Assembly: GCF_006636215.1 (NCBI RefSeq)
Contig: NZ_VIFM01000004.1
Span: 62,001 to 126,000 of the forward strand
Direction of reading: 5' to 3'
DNA from: Myxococcus llanfairpwllgwyngyllgogerychwyrndrobwllllantysiliogogogochensis
Lineage (GTDB): Bacteria; Myxococcota; Myxococcia; Myxococcales; Myxococcaceae
DNA: 64,000 nt
Part shown: piece by piece, positions 28,699 through 39,589 of the stretch
How the letters are laid out: each line of letters begins with the position of its first letter
Numbering within the stretch: position 1 is the stretch's first letter
The notes under the pieces: model-generated
What the model was told of the DNA's origin: nothing
The model's input: only the letters and a program-made list of their open reading frames with translations
The model's database searches: none
Made by a program: the position numbers and the translations under genes

Positions 28699-29995
28699 GC
28701 CGCGCGCCCTGGGCCTCGGGCGCCTGGAGGAGGCGCTCGAGGGCGTCCGCGGCCGAGTTGTTCCGCTCGTTCTCATGGAAGCACGCGCGCATGGCGGCCA
28801 GGGCCGTGCGCCACCGCGGCTCGCCCACCAGCGAGTCCAGCGATGCGAGCAGGTGTTCGAGCTTCAGCGTCTTCGCGGGGCAGGAGATGCCCAGCCCCCG
28901 GTGCTCCACCGCTCGCCCCACGCCGGGCATGTCGAACACGAACGGCACCACGACCATGGGCACGCCGAAGTAGATGCACTCCTTCACCGTGTTGAAGCCG
29001 CCGTGCGTGACGACCGCGGTGGCGCGCTCCAGCAACTGGAGCAGGGGCGCGGAGTGGACGGCCACCACGTTGGGCTCCGCGTCGTAGGGCTTCGGGTCGT
29101 GGGCGGGAGTCACCGCGAAGACGAACTGCCACTGGGGCCTCGCCCGCGCCGCGGCGAACACGGTGTCGAGCACCTGCTGCTCCATCGCTCGGCGGAAGGC
29201 GCCCTGGCTGCCCAGTGAGAAGAGGATGAGGGGCTTGTCGGCGGCGAGCCGCTCCCAAGGGAAGTCCATGGGGGCCCGGTCCAGGTCGATGCTCGGCCCC
29301 GCGTAGATGTAGTGGGACTCCACGTAGCCATCGGGCTCGGCGAACTCACGCGGGGCGAGGACCAGCTCTGGCAGCCGGGGCGCGAGCAGGCGCTCGGGCT
29401 CCGTTGCGAGCGCCTCCACCGGATAGCCGTAGCGGCGTGCGATGCGCGCGCTGCGCTCGTTCATCCGGGGCGCGATGCCCAGCGCCCCCATCACCCCGAG
29501 CAACGCCCGGACGGCGTGGGCGCGCAGCCTGCGGGAGGGCTCCGTGGGTGGCCGGGACAGGAAGGGGTGGATGAACTCGCGGGGCACGGAGGTATTGAAG
29601 AAGACCGCCGGGACTCCATGGCCATGGGCCACCAGCGCCGTGTACGGGAGGAGGGTGTCGCAGACCACGAGGTCCGGTCGCACGCGCTCGAAGACTCCGT
29701 CGAGCGCGCCCTCCGCGATGGCCAGCAGCGCGGCGTCGACCCGGCGGGTGAGCGCGCGGAGCTGGCGCACGTGCCCCAGGAACCCGGAGGCCTGGAAGGG
29801 GTCGAAGCTGCCCTTGGGCAGTTGCTCCTCGAGCACGGGGATGAACTCGCCCCCGCGGCGGGTCACCAGCTCCTGGCAGTCCAGGGGGCCCGCGTAGACC
29901 ACGCGGTGGCCTCGCTGGCCCAGTGCCCGGGCGAGCTTCAGGGTGGGATTGATATGGCCATGGCCAGCGAAGGGCGCGAGGAGGATGGTCGCCAT
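28673..29995 (-). CDS. GT1 (MGT-like) glycosyltransferase
   Basis: A 440-residue UDP-glycosyltransferase-fold enzyme of the macrolide glycosyltransferase type. Seen: the N-terminal acceptor-domain start ILLAPFAGHGHINPTLKLA, then the C-terminal donor motif THGGFNTVKECIYFGVPMV. It transfers a nucleotide-activated sugar to a hydroxyl of a small molecule. It begins 8 bp after the nucleotidyltransferase-like gene, so it is the last gene of a three-gene operon with the carbamoyltransferase, suggesting a glycosylated and carbamoylated product. The acceptor is unknown. Confidence 0.92.
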   Translation of the reverse strand: MATILLAPFAGHGHINPTLKLARALGQRGHRVVYAGPLDCQELVTRRGGEFIPVLEEQLPKGSFDPFQASGFLGHVRQLRALTRRVDAALLAIAEGALDGVFERVRPDLVVCDTLLPYTALVAHGHGVPAVFFNTSVPREFIHPFLSRPPTEPSRRLRAHAVRALLGVMGALGIAPRMNERSARIARRYGYPVEALATEPERLLAPRLPELVLAPREFAEPDGYVESHYIYAGPSIDLDRAPMDFPWERLAADKPLILFSLGSQGAFRRAMEQQVLDTVFAAARARPQWQFVFAVTPAHDPKPYDAEPNVVAVHSAPLLQLLERATAVVTHGGFNTVKECIYFGVPMVVVPFVFDMPGVGRAVEHRGLGISCPAKTLKLEHLLASLDSLVGEPRWRTALAAMRACFHENERNNSAADALERLLQAPEAQGARLRPGSSAR

Positions 29996-30003
29996 GAGGG
30001 GAG

Positions 30004-31056
30004 TCAGTCCTTGATGGCGGGGGTGCTCGCGAGGGCCGTTTCAGAGGCCTCGCGGAACCGCTCGAAGACGGCCTTCGCGCGCCTCAGCCTGCCCATCCAG
30101 TCGGCCGTGGGGTGCAAGTCGAGCCGGGCGAAGAACGCATCGAAGCGCGCCTGGAACACCGGCCTCTCGTCGCCCGGGGCGTCTTTCTGGATCACCATCA
30201 GCGCGAGGAAATAGAGGCCGAAGAACCAGAACGCGGCCTCCCGGTGCCGCCCGGCGTCGATCATCTCCTGGGTTCCCTCCAGGTAGGCGCGCCTCAGGTG
30301 CGCGCGAAGCTTGAAGCCGTACGGGACGTCGCCCCGCTTCACTTCAATCGCGCGGTCAAAGGCCTTCATGAAGTCCGCGTGGAAGTGCTCCACCTCCACT
30401 TTCGACAGGCTCGCGCTGCCCAGCAGCTCCAGCGATTCCTCGTGCAGGGCCCCGAGCCCCTGCCGCTCCAGCAACTCCCCCGAGAGGACGAAGCATTGGC
30501 GCACCGTGATGGGGCGCAGGTGTGACAGCGCCACGAGCCCCGACAGGTAGACCAGGGCGGCGTGGTAGTGCATGAGCATCAGCGGATACATCCCCGCCGC
30601 GCGGGCCTGGGTGGCCTGCTCCAGGTGCGTCAGGAAGGTGCGCTGGTGTGCCTCGCACCGGGCACGCACCCAGGGGCGCCGGGGGAACTCCACGGCGACG
30701 CGCTCGTGCAGCTTCTGGAAGGCGCCGGTCGGGTCCGACAGGATGACCCCCGCCGCGAGGTTGTCCGCGTGCTCCGGGGTCGCGACGATATCCTCGGCGC
30801 GCTGGAAGAGCTTCGCGTCCAGACAGCCGCACTCCACGATGACCTCCTGGTGCACGAACTCCAGGGGCGGCATCCGGACCTCGTTCGCGTCCGTCGTGGC
30901 GATGACGATATCGACGTCACGCCACGGCGCGAAGGGCGCGTCCAGCGGCATGCGCGTCGAACTCCCCGCGACATAGGCGCCCAGGAAGCCTGGGATCCGG
31001 CTGCCTTCGGTATTGACCCAGTGCTTCGTCCGCTGGAGGGCTTCCCGTACGTTCAT
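30004..31056 (-). CDS. nucleotidyltransferase-fold protein
   Basis: A 350-residue protein with an N-terminal nucleotidyltransferase signature: Gly31-Ser32 followed by Asp47-x-Asp49 (WRDVDIVIAT). This is the arrangement of minimal/kanamycin-type nucleotidyltransferases. The rest is helical, with a conserved-looking HYHAALVYLSG stretch. The frame is open far upstream over the carbamoyltransferase gene, but the ATG at 31056 gives the natural domain start and lies 26 bp after that gene's stop. It could adenylylate a small molecule or the pathway product, possibly for self-protection; the substrate is unknown. Confidence 0.8.
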   Translation of the reverse strand: MNVREALQRTKHWVNTEGSRIPGFLGAYVAGSSTRMPLDAPFAPWRDVDIVIATTDANEVRMPPLEFVHQEVIVECGCLDAKLFQRAEDIVATPEHADNLAAGVILSDPTGAFQKLHERVAVEFPRRPWVRARCEAHQRTFLTHLEQATQARAAGMYPLMLMHYHAALVYLSGLVALSHLRPITVRQCFVLSGELLERQGLGALHEESLELLGSASLSKVEVEHFHADFMKAFDRAIEVKRGDVPYGFKLRAHLRRAYLEGTQEMIDAGRHREAAFWFFGLYFLALMVIQKDAPGDERPVFQARFDAFFARLDLHPTADWMGRLRRAKAVFERFREASETALASTPAIKD

Positions 31057-31082
31057 GGCGTTCTCGAGTGCGGGCCCGCGGC

Positions 31083-33122
<2,040 letters not shown>

Positions 33123-33775
33123 TCCTGGATTCTCCGTTTAATGCGCGCTGACGACTCAGTCGCACTGTATTGAAAAACCCGCCTAAGATGAAAGAGTCCC
33201 GCGTTCAGGCTGGCGATGACCTCAAGAACCTCGATGACCCCATCGTCATCGGTGGCGGCTCCGCGCCGCCCGATTGACGTCCGTGGCGAATCGCGAGCTC
33301 GGGCACCCTGAGGCGCTCCGGTCACCGCCAATAACATCCACAATCCGTCGCGCGTGGAGGCTGGGTTGCGTCTGGCTTTCTCGATGGGTTTATGTGCGGC
33401 CCATTTTACGGGTCCGTTCAGATGAACTGGTCTTCCTGGAGATTTGATCGGGGGCTCGAACCGCTGCTCCAACGCCTGCCCGTGTGATGGTCGCCGCACG
33501 TGCGGTTCCTCTGGCTGGTGCCAGGGGAGCGCGCGCCAGGTCCATCGCACGGGGGGTTGGACGGCACACGGCAGGCGCCCAGCCCTTCGCGGGTTCAGCA
33601 TCCAGCCCTGGAGGGCTGGAGGATGCTGACTGCTGAACAGTCCGGGGTCGTCGAACGGCGTTTCGGGGTGGCGGGTCGCCCGAGCCAACCGCAGGTTGCG
33701 CGCTGTGCCGTCGCGTGCACACCTCCTGGCTCAGGCCTCCCTCGCCTGGGTCTTCACGTTCCCCGGAATTCCTGA
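33123..33775. other. 653-bp divergent intergenic region
   Basis: No convincing gene: the open frames here lack ribosome sites and credible composition. It must hold the promoters of the leftward carbamoyltransferase operon and the rightward KaiC-like operon. Visible elements are the palindrome CGACTCAGTCG (33152-33162) near a weak minus-strand -10 (TACAGT), an inverted repeat GTTCAGATGAAC around 33415, and a strong hairpin at 33593-33638. An AT-richer patch lies near 33370-33450. Confidence 0.6.
33593..33638. promoter_or_regulatory. hairpin with two mutually exclusive 3' partners
   Basis: CAGCATCC-AGCCC (33596-33608) pairs with GGGCT...GGATGCTG (33613-33628), leaving a 3-base bulge. Alternatively GTTCAGCA (33593-33600) pairs with TGCTGAAC (33631-33638). 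The same 5' bases can thus form either stem, as in attenuator-like or protein-binding structures. It lies about 140 bp upstream of the KaiC-like gene. Confidence 0.4.
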
Positions 33776-35239
33776 ATGAGTCCGCCGCAGAACTTCGACA
33801 CCGGCATCCCCAGCCTCAACGTGCTCCTGGCGGGTGGGTTGCCTCCTCGCCAGTCCATCATCGTCACCGGGACGCCCGGCAGCGGCAAGACGGTGCTGTG
33901 CAGCCAGGTGGCCTTCGCGGCCGCGTCGCGGGGCATCCCCGTCGTGGTGGTCACCGTCACTTCCGAGCCTCATGACAAGCTGGTGGATGCGCTGTCCGGC
34001 TTCGCCTTCCACAAGCCCGAGGTGCTGGGCGACATGCTGTTCCTCATCAGCGCCTACTCGGCGCTGAAGCGGGGCGCCAAGGAAGCCAGGGACCTGCTCC
34101 TCCAGACGGTGCGAGAGCGCGGCGCCCGCCTGCTCTTCATCGACGGCCTGCGCTCCATCCGCGACCTGTGGCAGGACGAGGCGCGGTTGCGCGAGTTCCT
34201 CTACGAGCTGGGGCTCGGCCTGGCGGCGCTCAACTGCATTGGCATCTTCACCACGGAGTATCCGCTCCAGCGACTGATGGAACTGCCGGAGGCCACCACC
34301 ATGGATGGCATCGTGGCGGTGTCCGTCCGGAGCCAGGGCGCGCTCCGCATGCGCCGGGTGGAGGTGGTGAAGCTGCGCGGTCGTCCACACCTGCTGGGCG
34401 AGCACGTCATGCGCATCACCATGCAGGGCGTGGACTTCCTGCCTCGTCTGGAGGCGACGCTGCCTGCCGTGCCGGAGGCTCCTCTGGACCTCGAACGCAG
34501 GGGCTTCGGGCTTCCGGAGCTGGACACCTTGATGTACGGCGGCTTTCCGTCCAACAGCGCCACGTTGATCGCCGGGAGCATGGGCATCGGCAAGACGCTG
34601 ATGGCGTCGTACTTCGCGCTGGACGGCGCTCGCCGTGGAGAGAAGTCGCTCTTCGTCTCGTTCTTCGACTCACCCGAGCGCGTGCTCGCCCGCGCGCTGC
34701 GGGTGGGGCTGGACATGCGGCCCGCGTACGAGTCCGGGATGCTGGAGATCATCAACGAGCTGCCCGCGGAAGCCGAGGCAGACGTCCTTGTCCGCCGCAT
34801 CCTCCAGCGCATCGAGGAGCGGGGCGTGAAGCGCGTCGTCCTGGATGGGCTGGCGGAGCTGGAGCAGTCCATCATGGAGGGCGAGCGACGCCGCGCCTTC
34901 CTGGCATCCCTGGCGCTGCGCCTGCGGCAACTGGGAGTGACGTCGTTGTTCACCCGCGAGGTCTCCAAGGTCGTGGGCACCGAGCTGGATTTCAGCGATT
35001 CGCCCGTGGCCATGCTGGCGGAGAACGTGCTGCTCCTGCGCTTCGTGGAGCTGCACGGCCGCCTGCACCGGATCCTCTCCATCCTGAAGATGCGCGACAG
35101 CAAGTACGACAGCACCGTGCGCGAGTTCGAGGTGGCCGATACGGGCCTGCGGGTGCTCGCCCCCATGCGTTCCTCTCAGGGATTGCTCACGGGTCAGGCC
35201 CGTCCGGTGGGAACCACCATCGGTGGGAGCACGACATGA
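33776..35239 (+). CDS. KaiC-like double RecA-domain ATPase
   Basis: A 487-residue tandem RecA-fold ATPase of the KaiC superfamily. Domain 1 (about 1-240): Walker A GTPGSGKT at 32-39 and a Walker B-like LLFIDGL. Domain 2 (about 245-470): GSMGIGKT near 267-274 and RVVLDGLAELEQ. KaiC-like proteins outside cyanobacteria often partner with histidine kinases as signalling ATPases. The stop overlaps the start of the sensor-kinase gene (ATGA), so the two are co-translated. No kaiA or kaiB gene is nearby. A clock function should not be assumed; signal integration or regulation of the surrounding cluster is inference. Confidence 0.9.
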   Translation: MSPPQNFDTGIPSLNVLLAGGLPPRQSIIVTGTPGSGKTVLCSQVAFAAASRGIPVVVVTVTSEPHDKLVDALSGFAFHKPEVLGDMLFLISAYSALKRGAKEARDLLLQTVRERGARLLFIDGLRSIRDLWQDEARLREFLYELGLGLAALNCIGIFTTEYPLQRLMELPEATTMDGIVAVSVRSQGALRMRRVEVVKLRGRPHLLGEHVMRITMQGVDFLPRLEATLPAVPEAPLDLERRGFGLPELDTLMYGGFPSNSATLIAGSMGIGKTLMASYFALDGARRGEKSLFVSFFDSPERVLARALRVGLDMRPAYESGMLEIINELPAEAEADVLVRRILQRIEERGVKRVVLDGLAELEQSIMEGERRRAFLASLALRLRQLGVTSLFTREVSKVVGTELDFSDSPVAMLAENVLLLRFVELHGRLHRILSILKMRDSKYDSTVREFEVADTGLRVLAPMRSSQGLLTGQARPVGTTIGGSTT

Positions 35240-36315
35240 GCCTGATCCTCATCGCCGAGGACGAAGAGGCGCTCCTGGAAGTGTTCTCCGAGGTGCTGGA
35301 GGACCTGGGCCACCGCGTCGTGCGAGCCAGCAATGGCGAGGAGGCCCTGATGCTCGCGCGCACGGAGCCTCCGGACCTGGTCATCAGCGACCACATGATG
35401 CCCCGGCGCACGGGGATGCAGTTGTTCTATGCGATGCGCTCGGAGCCCGCCCTGGCGCATGTGCCTTTCGTGCTGCTCAGCGCGGCGCGCCCAACCGGTC
35501 GCGAAGAGGCGGAGACGTTCCTGGCCAAGCCGGTGGACCTGGCCACCTTCGAGAAGACCGTCAGCGCCGCGCTGGCCCGTCACGAACGGGCCATTCCGGA
35601 CACACCTCCGCCTTCGCGCGATTCCGCCACCTCCTTGGGAGCGGCGCGCGAGGAGATGCTCAACTGGGTCGCACATGAGCTGAAGACGCCGCTGAGCTCC
35701 GCGCGCCTCAACGTCCAGCTCCTGCTTCGCAAGCTGCTCAAGCGTGGCGCCCCCGAAGACGAGCAACGCTCCGCGGAGTCGGTGATGCGCCAGCTCGACC
35801 AGATGAACGGGTTGGTGACCTCCATCCTGGACGCCTCGCGACTGGTGGATGGGAAGCTGGAACTCCAGCGCGTGCCCGCGCCCCTGGTTCCCTTCCTCCA
35901 GGAAGTCGTCCAGGACTGGTCCGAGGCCCAGCCGGAGGTGACCTTCCGGCTGGAGGCGCAGGAGCCTCCGGAGCAGGTGTTCTTCGATGCGGAACGGACG
36001 CGGCAGATCCTCAACAACCTGCTGTCCAATGCGGTGAAGTATCGCGGCGCCTCTCGCGAGGTGGACATCCGGACGGCGCTGGATCCGGGCGCGGTCCTCA
36101 TCCATGTGCGAGACAAGGGCGTGGGAATCCCGGCCGCCTCGCTGCCCCACGTCTTCGACCGCTTCCGGAGAGCGGACAGCCAGCAGGGGAGGGGCCATGG
36201 ACTGGGCTTGTTCATCGCCTCGTCGCTCGCCCGGCTTCACGGTGGCTCGCTGGCCGCCCGCTCCCAGATGGGCGAAGGCTCCACCTTCACCCTCCGACTG
36301 CCCCTCCGCTCCTGA
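35236..36315 (+). CDS. hybrid response regulator-histidine kinase (REC-HisKA-HATPase)
   Basis: A 359-residue soluble signalling protein. REC domain 1-115: acidic pocket Asp9/Glu10, phospho-acceptor Asp52 in VISDHMMP, Lys98 in LAKPVD. HisKA: His147 in VAHELKTPLSS. HATPase about 230-355: N-box ILNNLLSNAVKY, G1 VRDKGVGIP, G2 GRGHGLGLFIASS. There is no transmembrane or input domain besides REC, so it receives phosphate or a partner signal in the cytoplasm; the co-translated KaiC-like ATPase is the obvious partner. No DNA-binding output domain is present, so a downstream regulator must be elsewhere. The ATG at 35236 overlaps the upstream stop by 4 bp. Confidence 0.93.
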   Translation: MSLILIAEDEEALLEVFSEVLEDLGHRVVRASNGEEALMLARTEPPDLVISDHMMPRRTGMQLFYAMRSEPALAHVPFVLLSAARPTGREEAETFLAKPVDLATFEKTVSAALARHERAIPDTPPPSRDSATSLGAAREEMLNWVAHELKTPLSSARLNVQLLLRKLLKRGAPEDEQRSAESVMRQLDQMNGLVTSILDASRLVDGKLELQRVPAPLVPFLQEVVQDWSEAQPEVTFRLEAQEPPEQVFFDAERTRQILNNLLSNAVKYRGASREVDIRTALDPGAVLIHVRDKGVGIPAASLPHVFDRFRRADSQQGRGHGLGLFIASSLARLHGGSLAARSQMGEGSTFTLRLPLRS

Positions 36316-36320
36316 AGAAG

Positions 36321-36345
36321 GGGGCCGGGACGCGCTCCCGGCCCC
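36321..36345. terminator. bidirectional terminator hairpin
   Basis: GGGGCCGGGA, loop CGCGC, TCCCGGCCCC: a perfect 10-bp GC stem between the convergent kinase and LURP-one-like genes, followed on the plus strand by TCTCTC. The position and symmetry suit termination from both sides. Confidence 0.65.
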
Positions 36346-36356
36346 TCTCTCGAAGG

Positions 36357-36974
36357 CTACTGCTGACGGCCTTCGATGGCGCACATCAGGACCGCCGCGG
36401 CGATGCCGAGCCGCCGGTCGAGCAGGTTCCGGTCGTCCATCGAGAAGTCCAGGTCGATCTTCTGGATGAACGGGTTGAACCGCTGGTGGAAGGCGAGGAC
36501 CTTCGTCTCGCCCAGCTTCCCGGAGAAGGACTGCGGCACCAGGTTGGTGAGGAAGCGGCGCACCAGCGCCAGCATCATGCTGTCCTCTTCAATCTTCCCC
36601 GTCTCCTGGTCGTTCGCGTCCAGCACCAGCCACTGGTCTCGGAGGATGGAGCGCAGGCCCTTGCGGCGCAGCGCGCCCACGCGCTCTCCCGTGGCGGCGT
36701 CCGTCACGTCGTACGTCATGCCGAAGTCGAGGATGCCGCGCGCCTTGATGGTGAGCAGCTCCTCACGCATCTCCTCATCTCCGTAGATGCGCAGGTCCTC
36801 CTTCAGCTTGAAGGCCTTCATCTTCGAGTAGAACGCGAGGTTGCCCACCTCGTCGTAGATGTGGAAGGCGCCGCCGAACAGCTTGAAGAACTTCCGGCGA
36901 ATCATGTAGCGCGTCTGACCAAAGCGGCCAGCGGCCAGGGAGCTGGGGGAACGGGTCTGGAGTGCGGATGACAT
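36357..36974 (-). CDS. LURP-one-related (scramblase-like fold) protein
   Basis: A 205-residue protein resembling the LURP-one/YxjI family: TRYMIRRKFFKLFGGAFHIYDEVGN, split here as TRYMIRRKFF and GGAFHIYDEVGN, then MKAFKLKEDLRIY and a C-terminal hydrophobic helix (AAAVLMCAI). The family has a 12-stranded barrel around a central helix; biochemical roles are mostly unknown. A G-rich ribosome site (GGGGGG) precedes the ATG at 36974; the frame is open further upstream without a better site. It is a convergent neighbour of the sensor kinase and has no obvious biosynthetic role. Confidence 0.85.
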   Translation of the reverse strand: MSSALQTRSPSSLAAGRFGQTRYMIRRKFFKLFGGAFHIYDEVGNLAFYSKMKAFKLKEDLRIYGDEEMREELLTIKARGILDFGMTYDVTDAATGERVGALRRKGLRSILRDQWLVLDANDQETGKIEEDSMMLALVRRFLTNLVPQSFSGKLGETKVLAFHQRFNPFIQKIDLDFSMDDRNLLDRRLGIAAAVLMCAIEGRQQ

Positions 36975-37125
36975 GGCCCCCCCATAGCAAAATCCGCGTC
37001 CCGCAGCCGCCCCAAGGGACCGCCGGTTCCGTGGGCCGGGTCGCGCTCTCCCGGCCAGACTCGGATATGCTCGGGTTGTTACCAGCCCGTGATACAGCGG
37101 GGCTTGGATACTCGCCCGTTCAGAC

Positions 37126-37140
37126 GGAGGCATGCTCTTG
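37126..37140 (+). promoter_or_regulatory. ribosome site that questions the start of the next gene
   Basis: GGAGG (37126-37130) is only 1 base from the ATG at 37132 but 7 bases from the in-frame TTG at 37138. The TTG may therefore be the real start, two codons shorter. Confidence 0.4.
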
Positions 37141-38253
37141 ATCACCTCGATTCCTCGCCGGGTCGTCACCACGACCCAGACGGACGCCACGAAGCCTCTG
37201 GCGACTGAAGCACCGGCGACGCCCCCGGCCCCCGCGCCCTATTTCCAGGACGGCCTGGAGGCTGCCCGGCCCAGCCCCGTGAATCTCACCGGCCTGGGGA
37301 CGAAGTCGGCGGTCGCGGAGCCCGCGAGCGTGGCGTCCGCCCCGCCTTCGTCGAGCGGCTCGGCGCCCGTCGGTCCGGAGCTGCTGCACCTCGATGCGGG
37401 CTGGACGCCCCAGGGCCAGGGCTACGACGCCAAACGCGATGAAGTGCTCACGACGTACTACTCCGACGAGCACGACGTGCTGCTGTCCGTGCAGGACAAG
37501 GGCTCGGGCAGCGAGTCGCTCCAGGTGCAGCTCGGTGGGCTCGACCCCAAGCACCCCGAAGAGGGAAAGCCCACGCACGGCGGTGGTGTCTCGACCGACG
37601 GCGAGTTCGTCTACGTCTCCGACACCCGGGGCATCTACGTCTACACGCGCGAGGAGCTCGAGCGCGCGGCGAAGACGGGGACCGTGGCCCAGGCCTCTCA
37701 GGTGATGGAGGTTCCATTCCCCGAGGGAGTGAAGGACCCGGCCACTGGCATGGACCTGGTCTCCGCTGGCAGCTACATGACGGTGAAGGACGGCTACGCG
37801 TACATCGGCAGCTACAGCAAGGACGGCGATGGAAAGGCGGGCGCTGTCTGGCGTTACAAGCTCGACGAGGAGACCGGCTCCCTCATCGAGGACTCACGCC
37901 AGGGACCCATCCGCGCGCCGGACCGCGCCCAGGGGATGACGGTGGTCGACGGCGCCCTGCTGTTCACCACGGGCGACCAGAAGCTCGTCTACCAGCCGTT
38001 CGAGGCGAGCGCGGACTCCTTCACGGCGAACATCGATAACCGGGTGGATATCAGCAACGGGCTCATCGACCCCTACGCCCAGGGTGTGAACATCATCGAT
38101 GGCGAGCTGTGGGTGACGTACGAGAGCGGCTCCGAGAAGTATCGCGACAAGCTCAACCCCAAGTACGAGCCTCGCGAACACATCCAGCGAATCCCGCTGG
38201 AGGACCTGGACCTCGCCGCGGCCTGCGTCACGCCGGAGCAGCTCGAAGGCTGA
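37132..38253 (+). CDS. hypothetical beta-propeller-like protein
   Basis: A 373-residue protein. Residues 1-85 are a low-complexity, Pro/Ala/Ser/Thr-rich linker; the remainder has repeated strand pairs (GEFVYVSDTRGIYVY, DGYAYIGSYSKDGDG, GALLFTTGDQKLVYQ, GELWVTYESGS) typical of a propeller. There is no Sec signal or membrane segment, though a disordered N-terminal tail in myxobacteria can accompany export by other routes. The start may be TTG 37138 (see ribosome site). No family recognised. Probably not part of the biosynthetic machinery. Confidence 0.8.
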   Translation: MLLITSIPRRVVTTTQTDATKPLATEAPATPPAPAPYFQDGLEAARPSPVNLTGLGTKSAVAEPASVASAPPSSSGSAPVGPELLHLDAGWTPQGQGYDAKRDEVLTTYYSDEHDVLLSVQDKGSGSESLQVQLGGLDPKHPEEGKPTHGGGVSTDGEFVYVSDTRGIYVYTREELERAAKTGTVAQASQVMEVPFPEGVKDPATGMDLVSAGSYMTVKDGYAYIGSYSKDGDGKAGAVWRYKLDEETGSLIEDSRQGPIRAPDRAQGMTVVDGALLFTTGDQKLVYQPFEASADSFTANIDNRVDISNGLIDPYAQGVNIIDGELWVTYESGSEKYRDKLNPKYEPREHIQRIPLEDLDLAAACVTPEQLEG

Positions 38254-38264
38254 GCCTGCTCAGG

Positions 38265-38296
38265 CTCCCGTGGCAGCGTGCGACGCGCCACGGGAG
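38265..38296. terminator. inverted repeat between convergent genes
   Basis: CTCCCGTGGC and GCCACGGGAG form a perfect 10-bp stem with a 12-base loop, sited between the stop codons of two convergent genes. No U-tract, but the placement suits a bidirectional terminator. Confidence 0.55.
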
Positions 38297-38313
38297 TCGG
38301 CACACCCTCCAGG

Positions 38314-39555
38314 TCAGGGTGTTTTGCGCATCCGGTTCTTCTGCGGGCTGCCCGCCGCCATGGCCTTCGTCACGCGGGAATAGGCAGACACGTAGGGCTG
38401 AAGGACGGTGCGCGGCCAGCGCCCTGGAATCCACAGGTAGCTGAAGAGTGGATGTCTTCGCGCGCCTCTCCGCCGCTTCGTCTCGTAGGCGCTGGGCCCG
38501 AGCCAGAGCTTCCGGGCGCCCAGTTCGTAGGCCCGGCGCAGCGGCTCATAGAAGCCGAGGTTGAAGTACAGCGGGGTCTCCGATGCACCCGCCTCGGCGC
38601 GACCGACGCGGTAGAACCACACCTCGTCGTGCTTCTGCAGCAGCAGGGAGAACCCGATGGGCTCTCCGCCCTGGTAGCCCACCACGGCCTCGGCTTCGGG
38701 TGAGACGTGCTGCTCGATGGCGGACCAGAACGCGGGCGGGTGGCGGATGTGCTCGCTGCCGTACTTCGAATACGTCACCTCGTAGAACCGCTCGAGCAAC
38801 TCGCCCATCTCGCCCATGCGCGAGACACGCTCGAAGCTCACGCCCGCGTCTCGAACGTGCGCCATCTCCTTCTTGAGGAACCTCCGCGCGTCGCTCTTGA
38901 ACTGGCCCAGATAGGCGTCGAGGCTCTCACCCGGCGGCACGTCGATGACGTTGTCGTCGTAGATGAAGACCTCCTGGAAGGACGCTGAGTTGAGCGCCTC
39001 TCGCAGCGCCGCATCGTCTCCATCCACTCCGTAGAAGTAGAGGGGGAGTCGCTCACTCGTCGCCAACTCCCGCAGCCCCTGGAGGATGAGCTCGCGAGCC
39101 TGGCGCGCGAGTTCAGGCGACTGGGGCGAGCAAATGATGCCGCTGCGCATGCTGAGGGGACTGGTGACGAACACGCCTCCGTCGATGCCAGCCCCCGTGA
39201 GCCGCGCCAGGGAATGGTAGAGGTCCGCCACCGTGACGGCCACCCGGCTCAGCCCCCCCGCGTTGGCGAAGCCTTTCTTCCAACTGCTGAAGAAGAACTT
39301 CTCCAGCGCGTAGGGGGTGTAGATGTTCTGGCTGCGGGTGATGAAACACGGCGCCAGCGCGACGGGGACCTCGCCCTGGCTGACAATGGCATAGCGAAGC
39401 GACAGCTCGCCCCGGACCATGAAGGGGAGGTCGACCGCGTCCAGCATCCTGAGCCAGCGCCGGCCGAAGAACACACTCGACTCGGACGTGAGGACGTCCA
39501 GCGCCTCATCACTCAGGTGGCGGACGGAGTCATGAAACTTCAGGGTCAGCGTCAT
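38314..39555 (-). CDS. FemAB/GNAT-like N-acyltransferase (Acetyltransf_6-type)
   Basis: A 413-residue protein of the BioF2-like/peptidoglycan-bridge acyltransferase type, a tandem GNAT fold. Seen: the segment KSDARRFLKKEMAHVRDAG, a strand-turn-strand VVGYQGGEPIGFSLLLQKHDEVWFYRVG (quoted in part: EPIGFSLLLQ), and PLYFNLGFYEPLRRAYELGARKL in which the family's late helix lies. Members use aminoacyl-tRNA or acyl-CoA to acylate amines. This would suit the aminoacyl-tRNA theme of the nearby LanB-like gene, but no direct evidence links them. It ends 35 bp before the GST gene's stop on the same strand. Confidence 0.75.
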   Translation of the reverse strand: MTLTLKFHDSVRHLSDEALDVLTSESSVFFGRRWLRMLDAVDLPFMVRGELSLRYAIVSQGEVPVALAPCFITRSQNIYTPYALEKFFFSSWKKGFANAGGLSRVAVTVADLYHSLARLTGAGIDGGVFVTSPLSMRSGIICSPQSPELARQARELILQGLRELATSERLPLYFYGVDGDDAALREALNSASFQEVFIYDDNVIDVPPGESLDAYLGQFKSDARRFLKKEMAHVRDAGVSFERVSRMGEMGELLERFYEVTYSKYGSEHIRHPPAFWSAIEQHVSPEAEAVVGYQGGEPIGFSLLLQKHDEVWFYRVGRAEAGASETPLYFNLGFYEPLRRAYELGARKLWLGPSAYETKRRRGARRHPLFSYLWIPGRWPRTVLQPYVSAYSRVTKAMAAGSPQKNRMRKTP

Positions 39556-39589
39556 GGCCGGAGGGCTTCGGGTGCCAGGATGATTCCGC

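Noticed and set aside
33390-33775. Small open frames in the 653-bp gap (110 residues minus, 91 residues plus)
   Set aside because: No ribosome sites, no recognisable motifs, and composition like the shadow frames; kept as non-coding.
33776-35239. Naming the KaiC-like gene kaiC and claiming a circadian clock
   Set aside because: Only the tandem ATPase fold is visible; kaiA and kaiB are absent nearby and many KaiC-like proteins are not clock parts.
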